In this document: in pieces, positions 24,880-32,938 of the stretch
Numbering within the stretch: position 1 is the first letter of the stretch
How the letters are laid out: the number at the start of each line of letters is the position of its first letter
Source of the DNA: Kitasatospora purpeofusca
Lineage (GTDB): Bacteria > Actinomycetota > Actinomycetes > Streptomycetales > Streptomycetaceae
Assembly: GCF_000718025.1 (NCBI RefSeq)
Contig: NZ_JODS01000008.1
Location: forward strand, 124,001 to 188,000
DNA length: 64,000 nt
Direction of reading: 5' to 3'
Made by a program: the position numbers and the translations under genes
The notes under the pieces: generated by a model
The model's input: only the letters and a program-made list of their open reading frames with translations
Told to the model about the DNA's origin: nothing
The model's database searches: none

Positions 24880-24917
24880 GCGGGACCGAGAATCGTGGGA
24901 CCAGGGGGCGGGCGTGA
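24876..24917 (+). other. 13-codon ORF bridging rex and hemA
   Basis: ATG 24876 overlaps the rex stop as ATGA, and its TGA (24915-24917) overlaps the hemA GTG as GTGA. Product MSGTENRGTRGRA. It could couple translation from rex to hemA or be chance; no clear ribosome-binding site of its own. Confidence 0.25.
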
Positions 24918-26248
24918 GTCTTCTCGTCGTAGGGCTGAGCCATCGCACAGCCCCGGTCGGCGTGCTGGAGCGGGCCGCGCTGACCGGTGAGGTGCCGACC
25001 CGGCTGCTGCACGACGCGGCCGCGTCCGCGACCGTCGCCGAGGCGGCGCTGGTCAACACCTGCAACCGGATCGAGCTGTACGCGGACGTGGACAAGTTCC
25101 ACGCCGGCGTGGCCGAGCTGTCGCTGCTGCTCGCCCACCACAGCGGGGTCGACCTGGAGGAGCTGACCTCCCACCTCTACGTCCACTACGAGGACCGCGC
25201 GGTCCACCACCTCTTCTCGGTGGCCTGCGGCCTGGACTCGATGGTGGTCGGCGAGGGCCAGATCCTCGGCCAGCTGCGCGACGCCCTGGCCAAGGCGCAG
25301 GAGGAGCACACCGCCGCGCGCGGCCTCAACGAGCTCTTCCAGCAGGCCCTGCGGGTCGGCAAGCGGGCGCACAGCGAGACCGGCATCGACAAGGCCGGCC
25401 AGTCCCTGGTGACCTTCGGCCTGGAGCAGGTCGCGGCCGGCGCGGGCGCGATCGCGGGCAAGCGGGCGCTGGTGGTCGGCGCGGGCTCGATGAGCTCGCT
25501 GGCCGCCGCCACCCTGGTCCGCTCGGGCGTGACCGACCTGCTGATCGCCAACCGGACGCCGGAGCGCGCCGAGCGGCTGGTCGAGATCCTCGGCGGGGAC
25601 GTCGCCCGCACCCTTGACCTGGCCAAGGTGCCCGAGGCGCTGGCCGACGTCGACCTGGTGATCTCCTGCACCGGCGCGGCCGGCACGGTGATCGGGGCGC
25701 AGGACGTCGCCGCCGCGGTCGCCGCGCGCGCCGCCGCCACCCCCCTCGCCTTCCTCGACCTCGCCATGCCGCGCGACGTCGACCACGCCGTGCACGAGCT
25801 GCCCGGCGCGCTCCTGGTCGACCTGGAGAGTCTCTCGCACGCCCACGCCGCCACCCCCGGCGCCGGGGACGTCGACGCCGTCACCGGCATCGTCGCCGAG
25901 GAGGTCAGCGCCTTCGGCGCCGCCCAGCGGGCCGCGCGGATCGCCCCCACCGTGGTGGCGCTGCGCGCGATGGCCTCCGGGGTGGTCGCCACCGAGCTGG
26001 CCCGCCTGGACTCCCGGCTGCCCGGTCTGGACGAGCGCTCGCGCGCCGAGATCGGCCAGACCGTCCGCCGGGTCGTCGACAAGCTGCTGCACGCCCCCAC
26101 CGTGCGGGTGAAGCAGCTGGCCGCCGAACCCGGCGGCGCCTCCTACGCGGAGGCACTGCGTGAACTGTTCGACCTCGACCCGGCCGCCGTCCACGCGGTC
26201 TCGGGCACCCCGATCGGCACCCAGCCCGCGGGCGGGGGCGCCGGATGA
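24914..26248 (+). CDS. hemA: Glutamyl-tRNA reductase
   Basis: 444 residues from GTG 24914 after GGGGGCGG. It reduces glutamyl-tRNA to glutamate-1-semialdehyde with NADPH, the first step of C5 heme synthesis. The catalytic Cys50 lies in VNTCNRIELY. GLDSMVVGEGQILGQLR and the NADPH-binding ALVVGAGSMSSLAAATL are intact. The C-terminal dimerisation helices are present. Its position behind rex in one operon links heme supply to redox state. The stop overlaps the hemC start as ATGA. Confidence 0.98.
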   Translation: MSLLVVGLSHRTAPVGVLERAALTGEVPTRLLHDAAASATVAEAALVNTCNRIELYADVDKFHAGVAELSLLLAHHSGVDLEELTSHLYVHYEDRAVHHLFSVACGLDSMVVGEGQILGQLRDALAKAQEEHTAARGLNELFQQALRVGKRAHSETGIDKAGQSLVTFGLEQVAAGAGAIAGKRALVVGAGSMSSLAAATLVRSGVTDLLIANRTPERAERLVEILGGDVARTLDLAKVPEALADVDLVISCTGAAGTVIGAQDVAAAVAARAAATPLAFLDLAMPRDVDHAVHELPGALLVDLESLSHAHAATPGAGDVDAVTGIVAEEVSAFGAAQRAARIAPTVVALRAMASGVVATELARLDSRLPGLDERSRAEIGQTVRRVVDKLLHAPTVRVKQLAAEPGGASYAEALRELFDLDPAAVHAVSGTPIGTQPAGGGAG

Positions 26249-27318
26249 ACCGTCAGCCATCCCACGAGTACCACCGGGACGATCACCCCATGAATGGTCA
26301 ACCTCTCACCGGCCAGGCACCGGACACCACCGCGGCACCCCTGCGGCTCGGCACCCGGCGCAGCGCGCTCGCCATGGCGCAGTCGGGCATGGTCGCCCGC
26401 GAGGTGACCCGCGTCACCGGGCGCCCCGTCGAGCTGGTGGAGATCACCACCTACGGCGACACCTCCCGCGAGGCGCTGGCCCAGATCGGCGGCACCGGTG
26501 TGTTCGTCTCCGCGCTGCGCGACGCGCTGCTCGAGGGCCGGATCGACTTCGCCGTGCACTCGCTCAAGGACCTGCCGACCGCGGCCCCCGAGGGCCTGCT
26601 GCTGGCCGCCGTCCCCGAGCGCGAGGACAGCCGCGACGCCTTGGTGGCGCGCGACGGCCTGGCGCTCGGCGAGCTGGTGGAGAAGCTGGCCGGCGCCGGC
26701 CGCCCGGCCCGGATCGGCACCGGTTCGCCGCGCCGCATGGCGCAGCTCAACGCCTGGGCCCGCGAACGCGGCGACCGGCTGGAGACCGTCGCGATCCGCG
26801 GCAACGTGGACACCCGGATCGGCTTCGTGGCCTCCGGCGAGCTGGACGCCGTGGTGCTGGCCACCGCGGGTCTGAACCGGCTCGGCCGGTCCGCGGAGAT
26901 CACCGAGCACCTCGACCCCGAGCTGATGGTCCCGGCCCCCGGCCAGGGCGCGCTCGCCATCGAGTGCACCGCCGCCGCCGCGCTCCCGGAAGGGGGCGGC
27001 CTGGCCGCCGCGCTGGCCGCCCTCGACCACGCCCCCACCCGGGTCGCGGTGGCCGCCGAGCGGGCCCTGCTCGCCACCCTGGAGGCCGGCTGCTCCGCAC
27101 CGGTCGCCGCGCTGGCCGGCTGGGACCACCGATCCGAACTGCGGCTGGAGGGCGTGGTCGGCACCGTCGACGGCGCCACCCTGCTGAAGATGTCCGCCCA
27201 CGGTCCGATCGTCCTCGACGAGACCGCCGAGCAGCAGGCGGTGGCCCTCGGCCGCACGCTGGCCGCCCGGCTGCTCGACGCGGGCGCGGCCGCCCTGATG
27301 GGGGAGCGAGCCCGATGA
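26245..27318 (+). CDS. hemC: Hydroxymethylbilane synthase (porphobilinogen deaminase)
   Basis: 357 residues from ATG 26245, overlapping the hemA stop; ATG 26290 would remove 15 residues. It polymerises four porphobilinogens to hydroxymethylbilane. Motifs: LRLGTRRSALAMAQS, HSLKDLPT (about 105-112), RIGTGSPRRMAQL, AIRGNVDTR, VPAPGQGALAIE, and the dipyrromethane-cofactor Cys283 in LEAGCSAPVAAL. Full length and intact. Confidence 0.97.
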   Translation: MNRQPSHEYHRDDHPMNGQPLTGQAPDTTAAPLRLGTRRSALAMAQSGMVAREVTRVTGRPVELVEITTYGDTSREALAQIGGTGVFVSALRDALLEGRIDFAVHSLKDLPTAAPEGLLLAAVPEREDSRDALVARDGLALGELVEKLAGAGRPARIGTGSPRRMAQLNAWARERGDRLETVAIRGNVDTRIGFVASGELDAVVLATAGLNRLGRSAEITEHLDPELMVPAPGQGALAIECTAAAALPEGGGLAAALAALDHAPTRVAVAAERALLATLEAGCSAPVAALAGWDHRSELRLEGVVGTVDGATLLKMSAHGPIVLDETAEQQAVALGRTLAARLLDAGAAALMGERAR

Positions 27319-28985
27319 GCCCCACCGCCGCCACCGACAGCCCGTTCCCGGCCGACAGCCCGTTCGGGGGTACGGTGCCCGCCACCGGCCGGTGCACCTT
27401 CCTGGGCGCGGGCCCCGGCGACCCGGGCCTGCTGACCCTGCGCGCGGTCGAGGTCCTGGCCTCGGCCGACGTCCTGGTCGCCGACCCGCTGACCGCGGCC
27501 GCCGTGCGCAGCCACTGTCCCTCGGGCGTGCAGGTGCACGCCCCCGGCACCGAGGGGCCGGACTTCGACCTGGCCCGCCTGGTCGCCGAGGCCGTGCGCT
27601 CCGGCAAGCACGTGGTGCGGACCGTCGACGGCGACCCGGGCCTGGACGGCGGCGCCGCCGAGGAGATGCTCGGCTGCGCCGGGGCCGGGATCGCCTTCGA
27701 GGTGATCCCGGGCGTCGCCCAGTCGGTCGGCGTGCCCGCCTACGCGGGGGTGCCGCTGCGCGGCGCCGCCGGGACGGACGTCCGCTTCGTGGAGGCCGCC
27801 GCGCTGCTGGCCGGCTCCCCGGTGGACCTGGGCGCGCCGGAGACCACCCTGGTCGTGCGCACCACCCTGGGCCAGCTGCCGGCCACCGCCAATGCGCTGG
27901 TCTCCAACGGACGCAAGCCGGAGTCGGCGCTCAGCGCGACGCTCTCCGGCACCACCACCCGCCAGCGCACCTTCACCGCGACCCTGGCCACCATCGCGGC
28001 GGACCTCAAGGCCGCCCGGGTGCTGCCCGCGCCGGTGTCCGCCCCGGTGGACCCCGCCACCCCGGTGATAGCCGTGGTCGGTGAGCAGGTCGCCCACCGC
28101 TCCTCGCACTCCTGGTTCGAGACCAAGCCGCTGTTCGGCTGGAACGTCCTGGTGCCGCGCACCAAGGAGCAGGCGCACGGCCTGTCCGAGCAGCTGCGCT
28201 CGTACGGCGCGGTGCCGCAGGAGGTGCCGACCATCGCGGTCGAGCCGCCGCGGACCCCGCAGCAGATGGAGCGGGCGATCAAGGGCCTGGTCACCGGCCG
28301 GTACGAGTGGATCGCCTTCACCTCGGTGAACGCGGTGCGCGCGGTGCGCGAGAAGTTCGAGGAGTACGGCCTGGACGCCCGGGCGTTCGCCGGGATCAAG
28401 GTCGCGGCGGTCGGCGAGACCACCGCGCAGGCGCTGGTCGACTTCGGTGTGAAGCCCGACCTGGTGCCGTCCGGCGAGCAGTCCGCCGCCGGTCTGCTGG
28501 AGGACTGGCCGCCCTACGACCCGGTGTTCGACCCGATCGACCGGGTGCTGCTGCCGCGCGCCGACATCGCCACCGAGACCCTGGTGGCCGGCCTGGTCGA
28601 GCTGGGCTGGGAGGTCGACGACGTGACGGCGTACCGGACCGTGCGCGCCTCGCCGCCGCCGGCCGAGACCCGGGAGGCGATCAAGGGCGGCGGCTTCGAC
28701 GCGGTGCTGTTCACCTCGTCCTCGACCGTGCGGAACCTGGTCGGCATCGCGGGCAAGCCGCACAACGTGACGGTCATCGCCTGCATCGGCCCGGCCACCG
28801 CGAAGACCGCCGAGGAGCACGGCCTGCGGGTCGACGTGATGGCCCCGGCCCCGTCGGCCGCGGCGCTCGCCCAGGCCCTGGCAGACTTCGGGGCCAAGCG
28901 CCGGGACACCGCGACCGCCGCCGGCGAGCCGGTCTACCGGCCCAGTGAGCGCCGCCCCGGCTCGCGCCGCAAGGCCGCGCGCTGA
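27315..28985 (+). CDS. hemD: Bifunctional uroporphyrinogen-III C-methyltransferase/uroporphyrinogen-III synthase
   Basis: 556 residues from ATG 27315, overlapping the hemC stop as ATGA. The N-terminal half (about 25-260) is a SUMT/CobA-type tetrapyrrole methylase (FLGAGPGDPGLLTLRAVEVL, then VIPGVAQSVGVPAYAGVPL). The methylase region is divergent in places. The C-terminal half (about 270-520) is HemD (VLVPRTKEQAHGLSEQLRSYGA, WIAFTSVNAVRAV, VAAVGETTAQAL, FTSSSTVRNLVG, IGPATAKTAEEHGL). The fusion is normal for actinomycetes. It makes uro'gen III and possibly precorrin-2 for B12/siroheme. Confidence 0.95.
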   Translation: MSPTAATDSPFPADSPFGGTVPATGRCTFLGAGPGDPGLLTLRAVEVLASADVLVADPLTAAAVRSHCPSGVQVHAPGTEGPDFDLARLVAEAVRSGKHVVRTVDGDPGLDGGAAEEMLGCAGAGIAFEVIPGVAQSVGVPAYAGVPLRGAAGTDVRFVEAAALLAGSPVDLGAPETTLVVRTTLGQLPATANALVSNGRKPESALSATLSGTTTRQRTFTATLATIAADLKAARVLPAPVSAPVDPATPVIAVVGEQVAHRSSHSWFETKPLFGWNVLVPRTKEQAHGLSEQLRSYGAVPQEVPTIAVEPPRTPQQMERAIKGLVTGRYEWIAFTSVNAVRAVREKFEEYGLDARAFAGIKVAAVGETTAQALVDFGVKPDLVPSGEQSAAGLLEDWPPYDPVFDPIDRVLLPRADIATETLVAGLVELGWEVDDVTAYRTVRASPPPAETREAIKGGGFDAVLFTSSSTVRNLVGIAGKPHNVTVIACIGPATAKTAEEHGLRVDVMAPAPSAAALAQALADFGAKRRDTATAAGEPVYRPSERRPGSRRKAAR

Positions 28986-29050
28986 AACGAGGCCGGGGGC
29001 GGACCATCCGCCGCCCCCGGCACCAGCACCACCGTTCGGAGAGAGAAGCC

Positions 29051-30031
29051 GTGTCCGCTGAATTCCCGTACGTCCGCCCGCGCCGGCTGCGCTCGACCCC
29101 GGCGATGCGCCGGCTGGTCGCGGAGACCCGGCTGCACCCGGCGGAGCTGATCCTGCCGCTGTTCGTCCGCGAGGGCGTGCGCGAGCCGGTCCCGGTCTCG
29201 TCGATGCCGGGCGTGGTCCAGCACACCCGGGAGACCCTGCGCAAGACCGTCACCGAGGCGGCCGCGGCGGGCCTGGGCGGCGTCATGCTGTTCGGCGTCC
29301 CCGAGACGCAGGACGCGACCGGCAGCGAGGGCACCAACCCGGACGGCATCCTCCAGCAGGCGATCCGGGACGTGGTCGCCGAGGTCGGCGACGCCCTGGT
29401 GGTCATGTCGGACCTCTGCCTGGACGAGTACACCGACCACGGCCACTGCGGTGTGCTGGCCGCGGACGGCTCGGTGGACAACGACGCCACCCTGGAGCGC
29501 TACGCCGAGATGGCCCGGGTGCAGGCGGACGCGGGCGTCCACCTGGTCGGCCCGTCCGGGATGATGGACGGCCAGATCGGCGTGGTCCGCCGGGCCCTGG
29601 ACGAGGCCGGCCACCAGGACGTCGGCATCCTCGCCTACACCGCCAAGTACGCCTCGGCGTTCTACGGCCCGTTCCGGGAGGCGGTCGGCTCCTCGCTGAA
29701 GGGCGACCGCAAGAGCTACCAGCAGGACCCGGCCAACGCCCGGGAGGCGCTGCGGGAGCTGGAGCTGGACGTCGCCGAGGGTGCCGACCTGGTGATGGTC
29801 AAGCCCGGCATGGCCTACCTCGACATCCTGCGCCAGGTCGCCGACGCCTCGCCGGTGCCGGTCTCCGCGTACCAGGTGTCCGGCGAGTACGCGATGGTCG
29901 AGGCGGCCGCGGCCAACGGCTGGATCGACCGGGAGCGGATGATCCTGGAGACGCTGACCTCGCTGCGCCGGGCCGGCGCCGAGCAGATCCTCACCTACTG
30001 GGCCCTCGAGGCCGCCGCGATGGTGAAGTAG
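29051..30031 (+). CDS. hemB: Delta-aminolevulinic acid dehydratase (porphobilinogen synthase)
   Basis: 326 residues from GTG 29051 (GGAGAG upstream). It condenses two ALA to porphobilinogen. Visible features are the metal-site Cys region SDLCLDEYTDHGHCG, the first active Lys in ILAYTAKYASAFYGPFR, and the Schiff-base Lys in LVMVKPGMAYLDI. It is 65 bp behind hemD and is the last gene of the rex-hem operon, followed by a strong terminator. Confidence 0.97.
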   Translation: MSAEFPYVRPRRLRSTPAMRRLVAETRLHPAELILPLFVREGVREPVPVSSMPGVVQHTRETLRKTVTEAAAAGLGGVMLFGVPETQDATGSEGTNPDGILQQAIRDVVAEVGDALVVMSDLCLDEYTDHGHCGVLAADGSVDNDATLERYAEMARVQADAGVHLVGPSGMMDGQIGVVRRALDEAGHQDVGILAYTAKYASAFYGPFREAVGSSLKGDRKSYQQDPANAREALRELELDVAEGADLVMVKPGMAYLDILRQVADASPVPVSAYQVSGEYAMVEAAAANGWIDRERMILETLTSLRRAGAEQILTYWALEAAAMVK

Positions 30032-30054
30032 CAGGACCAGGACCAGGACGAGGA

Positions 30055-30072
30055 CCGGGACCGCGGTCCCGG
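30055..30072. repeat. 18-bp perfect palindrome after hemB
   Basis: CCGGGACCGCGGTCCCGG, directly after a run of AGGACC hexamers (30034-30055) and 6 bp before the terminator stem. It may be part of a composite 3'-end structure. Confidence 0.5.
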
Positions 30073-30078
30073 ACACGG

Positions 30079-30116
30079 CGGAGGCCGGGCCCCCTCGGGA
30101 GGGGGCCCGGCCTCCG
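30079..30116. terminator. Bidirectional terminator between hemB and the His-rich protein gene
   Basis: 18-bp perfect stem (30079-30096 with 30099-30116), 2-nt centre, between two convergent stops. Confidence 0.85.
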
Positions 30117-30126
30117 TGCGTGCTGC

Positions 30127-30393
30127 CTACCAGTCGGCGATGTGGGCGAAGCCCTCCTCGCCGCCGACCGCGTCGGTGGAGGTGGCGGCGCCCCAACCGT
30201 GCGCACCGGTGTGGATGTGCGAGGTGTGGGCGATGCCGCCCCACTCGCCGGCCGCGAACACCGGGTGGGCCGAGGCGGCGAACTCGGCGCCGCCGGCCAG
30301 GCCGACGTGCGCGGACGCCGCCGGGGCGGCCAGGCCGGCCAGCGCCAGCGCGCCGACGGCGGTCAGAGTGACCTTGACCAGCTTGCTCTTCAT
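30127..30393 (-). CDS. Small His-rich secreted protein
   Basis: 88 residues. A classical signal peptide (MKSKLVKVTLTAVGALALAG, cleaved after about AASA) leaves a mature chain of about 60 residues with seven or eight His, e.g. HTSHIHTGAHGW, and no Cys. AGAGAGG precedes the ATG. I do not recognise the family. It sits at the edge of the rodlin/chaplin block on the same strand as the rodlins, so it may be expressed on the aerial surface. Metal binding is a guess from the His content. Confidence 0.7.
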   Translation of the reverse strand: MKSKLVKVTLTAVGALALAGLAAPAASAHVGLAGGAEFAASAHPVFAAGEWGGIAHTSHIHTGAHGWGAATSTDAVGGEEGFAHIADW

Positions 30394-30590
30394 GGATCTG
30401 CCCTCTCTTCCGGAGCGCCCCGTGCGGGCGCTCTGCCTCTGACGTGTGCTCCGGTCCGTTGCCGGGGGCCGGCCCTGACACGAGACCACACGCTGCCGTC
30501 CGCCGCGGCGCCCCACGCGCCCCGCCGACGGCCTGTCACCCGGCCGGACGCCGCGGGTGCGGCCCGGCCGGACGTCCGGCCCGATATGCC

Positions 30591-30627
30591 CGGAGGGCCC
30601 GGGGACCAGACGTCCCCGGGCCCTCCG
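30591..30627 (-). terminator. Terminator of the rodlin pair
   Basis: 16-bp perfect stem (30591-30606 with 30612-30627) and 5-nt loop, 19 bp after the stop of the distal rodlin gene. Confidence 0.85.
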
Positions 30628-30645
30628 TCGCGCTGTGCGGCCGAA

Positions 30646-30990
30646 TCAGCCGATCAGGTGCGAGACACCCGCGTCGCCCGAGGACTGGGTGTTCTGGCCG
30701 ACGTTGCAGATCTGCTTCGGGGTGCTGTTGAGGATCGGCACCTCGACCGGGACGGCCACGCCGAGGACGGCGACCGCGATGTTGTGGACCTCCGGCAGGC
30801 AGATGTTCGCGTTGTCGAGGGTGTGGAAGTTCGGGCTGTGGTCGCCGTGGGTGCCGGTCTGGTTGGTGCCGCCGTTGCCCTGGGCGGAGACGGCGGCGCC
30901 GTCCGAGTCGGCGATGGCGGAGGCGGAACCGGCGGACATCGCGATTGCGGCGGCGGCCAGACCGGCGGCGGCGAGAGACTTCTTGATCAT
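30646..30990 (-). CDS. rdl: Rodlin protein (RdlA/RdlB family)
   Basis: 114 residues with a signal peptide (MIKKSLAAAGLAAAAIAMSAGSASA). The mature part has the rodlin pattern: AIADSDGAAVSAQGNG near its start, NICLPEVHNIAVAVLGVAVPVEVPILN in the middle with two spaced Cys (ICLPE and QICNVG), and a C-terminal DAGVSHLIG. Rodlins align chaplin fibrils into the rodlet layer of aerial hyphae and spores and are sigma-BldN targets in studied species. It is tandem with a second rodlin 80 bp upstream; a hairpin lies in its leader. Confidence 0.9.
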   Translation of the reverse strand: MIKKSLAAAGLAAAAIAMSAGSASAIADSDGAAVSAQGNGGTNQTGTHGDHSPNFHTLDNANICLPEVHNIAVAVLGVAVPVEVPILNSTPKQICNVGQNTQSSGDAGVSHLIG

Positions 30991-31011
30991 TTCGGTGTTC
31001 CTCTCAGGGGT

Positions 31012-31028
31012 GAATCGGGGAGCGATTC
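31012..31028 (-). promoter_or_regulatory. Leader hairpin between the two rodlin genes
   Basis: Perfect 6-bp arms GAATCG and CGATTC, 5-nt loop, in the 80-bp gap and ending 22 nt before the downstream rodlin ATG. It could stabilise or process a shared transcript. Confidence 0.4.
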
Positions 31029-31070
31029 GAAGGGTGGATCAGGAGGGTGACGCAGCTTGGGACGAGCAGG

Positions 31071-31415
31071 TCAGCCGATCAGGTGGGAAACGCCCGAGTC
31101 GCCCTTGGTCTGGGTGCCCTGGCCCTGGGTGCAGTACTGCTTGCCACCGCTGTTGGCGATCGGGACCTCGACCGGGACGGCCACGCCGAGGACGCCGACC
31201 GCGATGTTGTGGATCTCGGGCAGGCAGACGTTCGCGTTGTCCAGGAAGTGGAAGTTCGGGCTGTGGTCACCGACGGTGCCGGTGAAGTTGGTGCCGCCGT
31301 TGCCCTGGAACGACCCGGCGGAGCCGTCCGAGTCACCGATGGCCGAGGCCGGCGCCGCGGCGACGGCCAGCGCGGCGGCGGCCAGGCCGGCGGCCGCGAA
31401 GGACTTCTGGATCAT
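31071..31415 (-). CDS. rdl: Rodlin protein (RdlA/RdlB family), second copy
   Basis: 114 residues, the same length as its neighbour. Signal peptide MIQKSFAAAGLAAAALAVA to about ASA. The mature chain shares GDSDGS, FQGNGGTN, VGDHSPNFHFLDNANVCLPE, HNIAVGVLGVAVPVEVPI and the C-terminal DSGVSHLIG, with Cys at VCLPE and QYCTQG. The two rodlins are clearly paralogues but differ enough to have separate roles. The tandem order differs from the divergent rdlA/rdlB I recall in S. coelicolor. This is the promoter-proximal copy. Confidence 0.9.
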   Translation of the reverse strand: MIQKSFAAAGLAAAALAVAAAPASAIGDSDGSAGSFQGNGGTNFTGTVGDHSPNFHFLDNANVCLPEIHNIAVGVLGVAVPVEVPIANSGGKQYCTQGQGTQTKGDSGVSHLIG

Positions 31416-31453
31416 GGGGAGATCCCTCTCTGAAAAGCTCTTGGTTTCCGTGC

Positions 31454-31471
31454 GTACAACGCGTACAACGC
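31454..31471 (-). promoter_or_regulatory. Tandem 9-bp repeat in the rodlin promoter region
   Basis: On the minus strand GCGTTGTAC is repeated twice head to tail, 39-56 nt before the proximal rodlin start. Its position fits a -10/-35 region, possibly recognised by sigma-BldN, but I do not claim a consensus match. Confidence 0.4.
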
Positions 31472-31706
31472 TCAGACCCGGTCTGCGGTCACTGACGCTC
31501 AGATCAAAGAATGACGGCACGGAAGGTTACGGGGATTTCTGAAAAGAGTCCGGGAGGCGCGACGGCCGGGTGTTTCTTGTCGGATTATTAGCCCGAACCG
31601 GCTAACGGCCGCAATCCGGGATCCGGGTGGCTCGTTGAGCACATTGCTTTCGGCTGCGCCCGCGCAGCCTTCCCTGTAGAGATCTCCACTACGGACAGGC
31701 AGAACG

Positions 31707-32372
31707 GTGAAAAGCATGAGGTTCTCCAAGCGGGCCGGCGCGATGCTGCTGGCGGTCGGTGCGGGCATGCTCGCCTCCCAGGGGGCGGCCTCCGCCGCCC
31801 CGGTCGGCCCCGAGCAGGTGGGGGCCCTGGAGGAGCAGCTGGCCACCCAGCAGGTGCCGGTGGACATCCCGCTGGCGCCGCTGGACAGCCGGATCTCCGG
31901 CGGCATCCCGACCTCGCTGGTGATGCCCCCGGTGCCCGCCCACACCACCGGGGACGCGCTGATCCCGGAGCGCATCGTGCCGCCGCTGGGCACCGGCCGG
32001 GTCGGTCCGACCGCCAAGGCCGAGCTGCCGCTGCCGCTGCTGGACCAGGGCGCCGACCTCGGCGAGCTGCTGCTGGACGCCCCGGCGGCGCCGCTGCACG
32101 CCGACACCCCCGGGATCGGTCTCGGCAAGCCGCTGTCGCTGACCAAGGACGGCACCGGCCAGCTCGCCGACGGCCGGGTCAAGGTGGACGAGATCGACCC
32201 GCGGCTGGTGACCGGCGCGGTGCAGGCGGTGCCCGGAGCCAGCGCCACGCTGGGCAACGAGGACGAGCGGATCTCGGTGACCGACTCGGTGGACAACCTG
32301 GCGACCACCACCACCGCGACCACCACCGGCGTGGTCCAGGAGACCGGTCTGGCGGGCCTGGCCCAGCTGTAG
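31707..32372 (+). CDS. Secreted protein of unknown function
   Basis: 221 residues from GTG 31707 (ATG 31716 is an alternative). Signal peptide MKSMRFSKRAGAMLLAVGAG to about AASA. The mature chain is rich in Pro, Leu, Ala and Thr, has no Cys, and carries motifs such as VPVDIPLAPLDSR and PLPLLDQGADLGELLLDA, plus a Thr run (NLATTTTATTTGVV) near the end. No catalytic motif. It lies between the rodlins and chaplins and converges with another unknown secreted protein, so a surface role is plausible but unproven. Confidence 0.7.
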   Translation: MKSMRFSKRAGAMLLAVGAGMLASQGAASAAPVGPEQVGALEEQLATQQVPVDIPLAPLDSRISGGIPTSLVMPPVPAHTTGDALIPERIVPPLGTGRVGPTAKAELPLPLLDQGADLGELLLDAPAAPLHADTPGIGLGKPLSLTKDGTGQLADGRVKVDEIDPRLVTGAVQAVPGASATLGNEDERISVTDSVDNLATTTTATTTGVVQETGLAGLAQL

Positions 32373-32380
32373 CGGACAGC

Positions 32381-32426
32381 CCGGAGCCCGGCACCCCGTG
32401 TCGCAGGACGGGGTGCCGGGCTCCGG
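32381..32426. terminator. Bidirectional terminator between two secreted-protein genes
   Basis: 19-bp perfect stem (32381-32399 with 32408-32426), 8-nt loop, between convergent stops. Confidence 0.85.
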
Positions 32427-32450
32427 TGTGCGCGGTGCCGGTGCGGCGGC

Positions 32451-32819
32451 TCAGCCGGGCAGCGTGCCGAGCACCCCGCCGACCAGCGGCAGGTCGCGCG
32501 GACCGCCGCCGGCGCTGAGCGGCCCGGTCAGCAGGTCGGTGCCGATCGGCGCCAGGCCGGAGTTCTCCGGCTGCACGGTCGCGCCGTTGTTCAGCACGTC
32601 GGCCGAGGAGTTGGCCCACGGGTCCAGGCGGAGGTCCTTGACCGGGGCCACGGCGTAGCCGAGCCCGGTCGTGGTGCCGCCGAGCGCCTGGTTGACGTCG
32701 GTCTTGGCCAGGGCGGCACCGCCCTCGGCGGGGGCCGCGTGCGCCGCGCCGGCGCCGCCGAGCAGCATCGCGGCACCCAGGGCGGCGGCGAGGCCGGCCC
32801 CGCTCTTCTTCGAAACCAT
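32451..32819 (-). CDS. Small secreted protein of unknown function
   Basis: 122 residues from ATG 32819 (AAGGTG 7 nt upstream). Signal peptide MVSKKSGAGLAAALGAAMLL to about AHA. The mature part has no Cys; it contains KTDVNQALGGTTTGLGYAVAPVKDLRLDPWANSS and ends LPLVGGVLGTLPG, a hydrophobic Gly/Leu/Pro tail often seen in streptomycete secreted proteins. Family not recognised. It is on the same strand as the following chaplin, 120 bp away. Confidence 0.7.
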   Translation of the reverse strand: MVSKKSGAGLAAALGAAMLLGGAGAAHAAPAEGGAALAKTDVNQALGGTTTGLGYAVAPVKDLRLDPWANSSADVLNNGATVQPENSGLAPIGTDLLTGPLSAGGGPRDLPLVGGVLGTLPG

Positions 32820-32938
32820 GCGCAATCACCTTCGGGGGGAGGGGTGCCCCGGGCGGCCGGACCGCGCCCGGGTACGCCGAACCGCCCCCCGGCCGACGGG
32901 CCGGGGGGCAGTGCGGGCGGAACGCGTGCCGATGGGGA

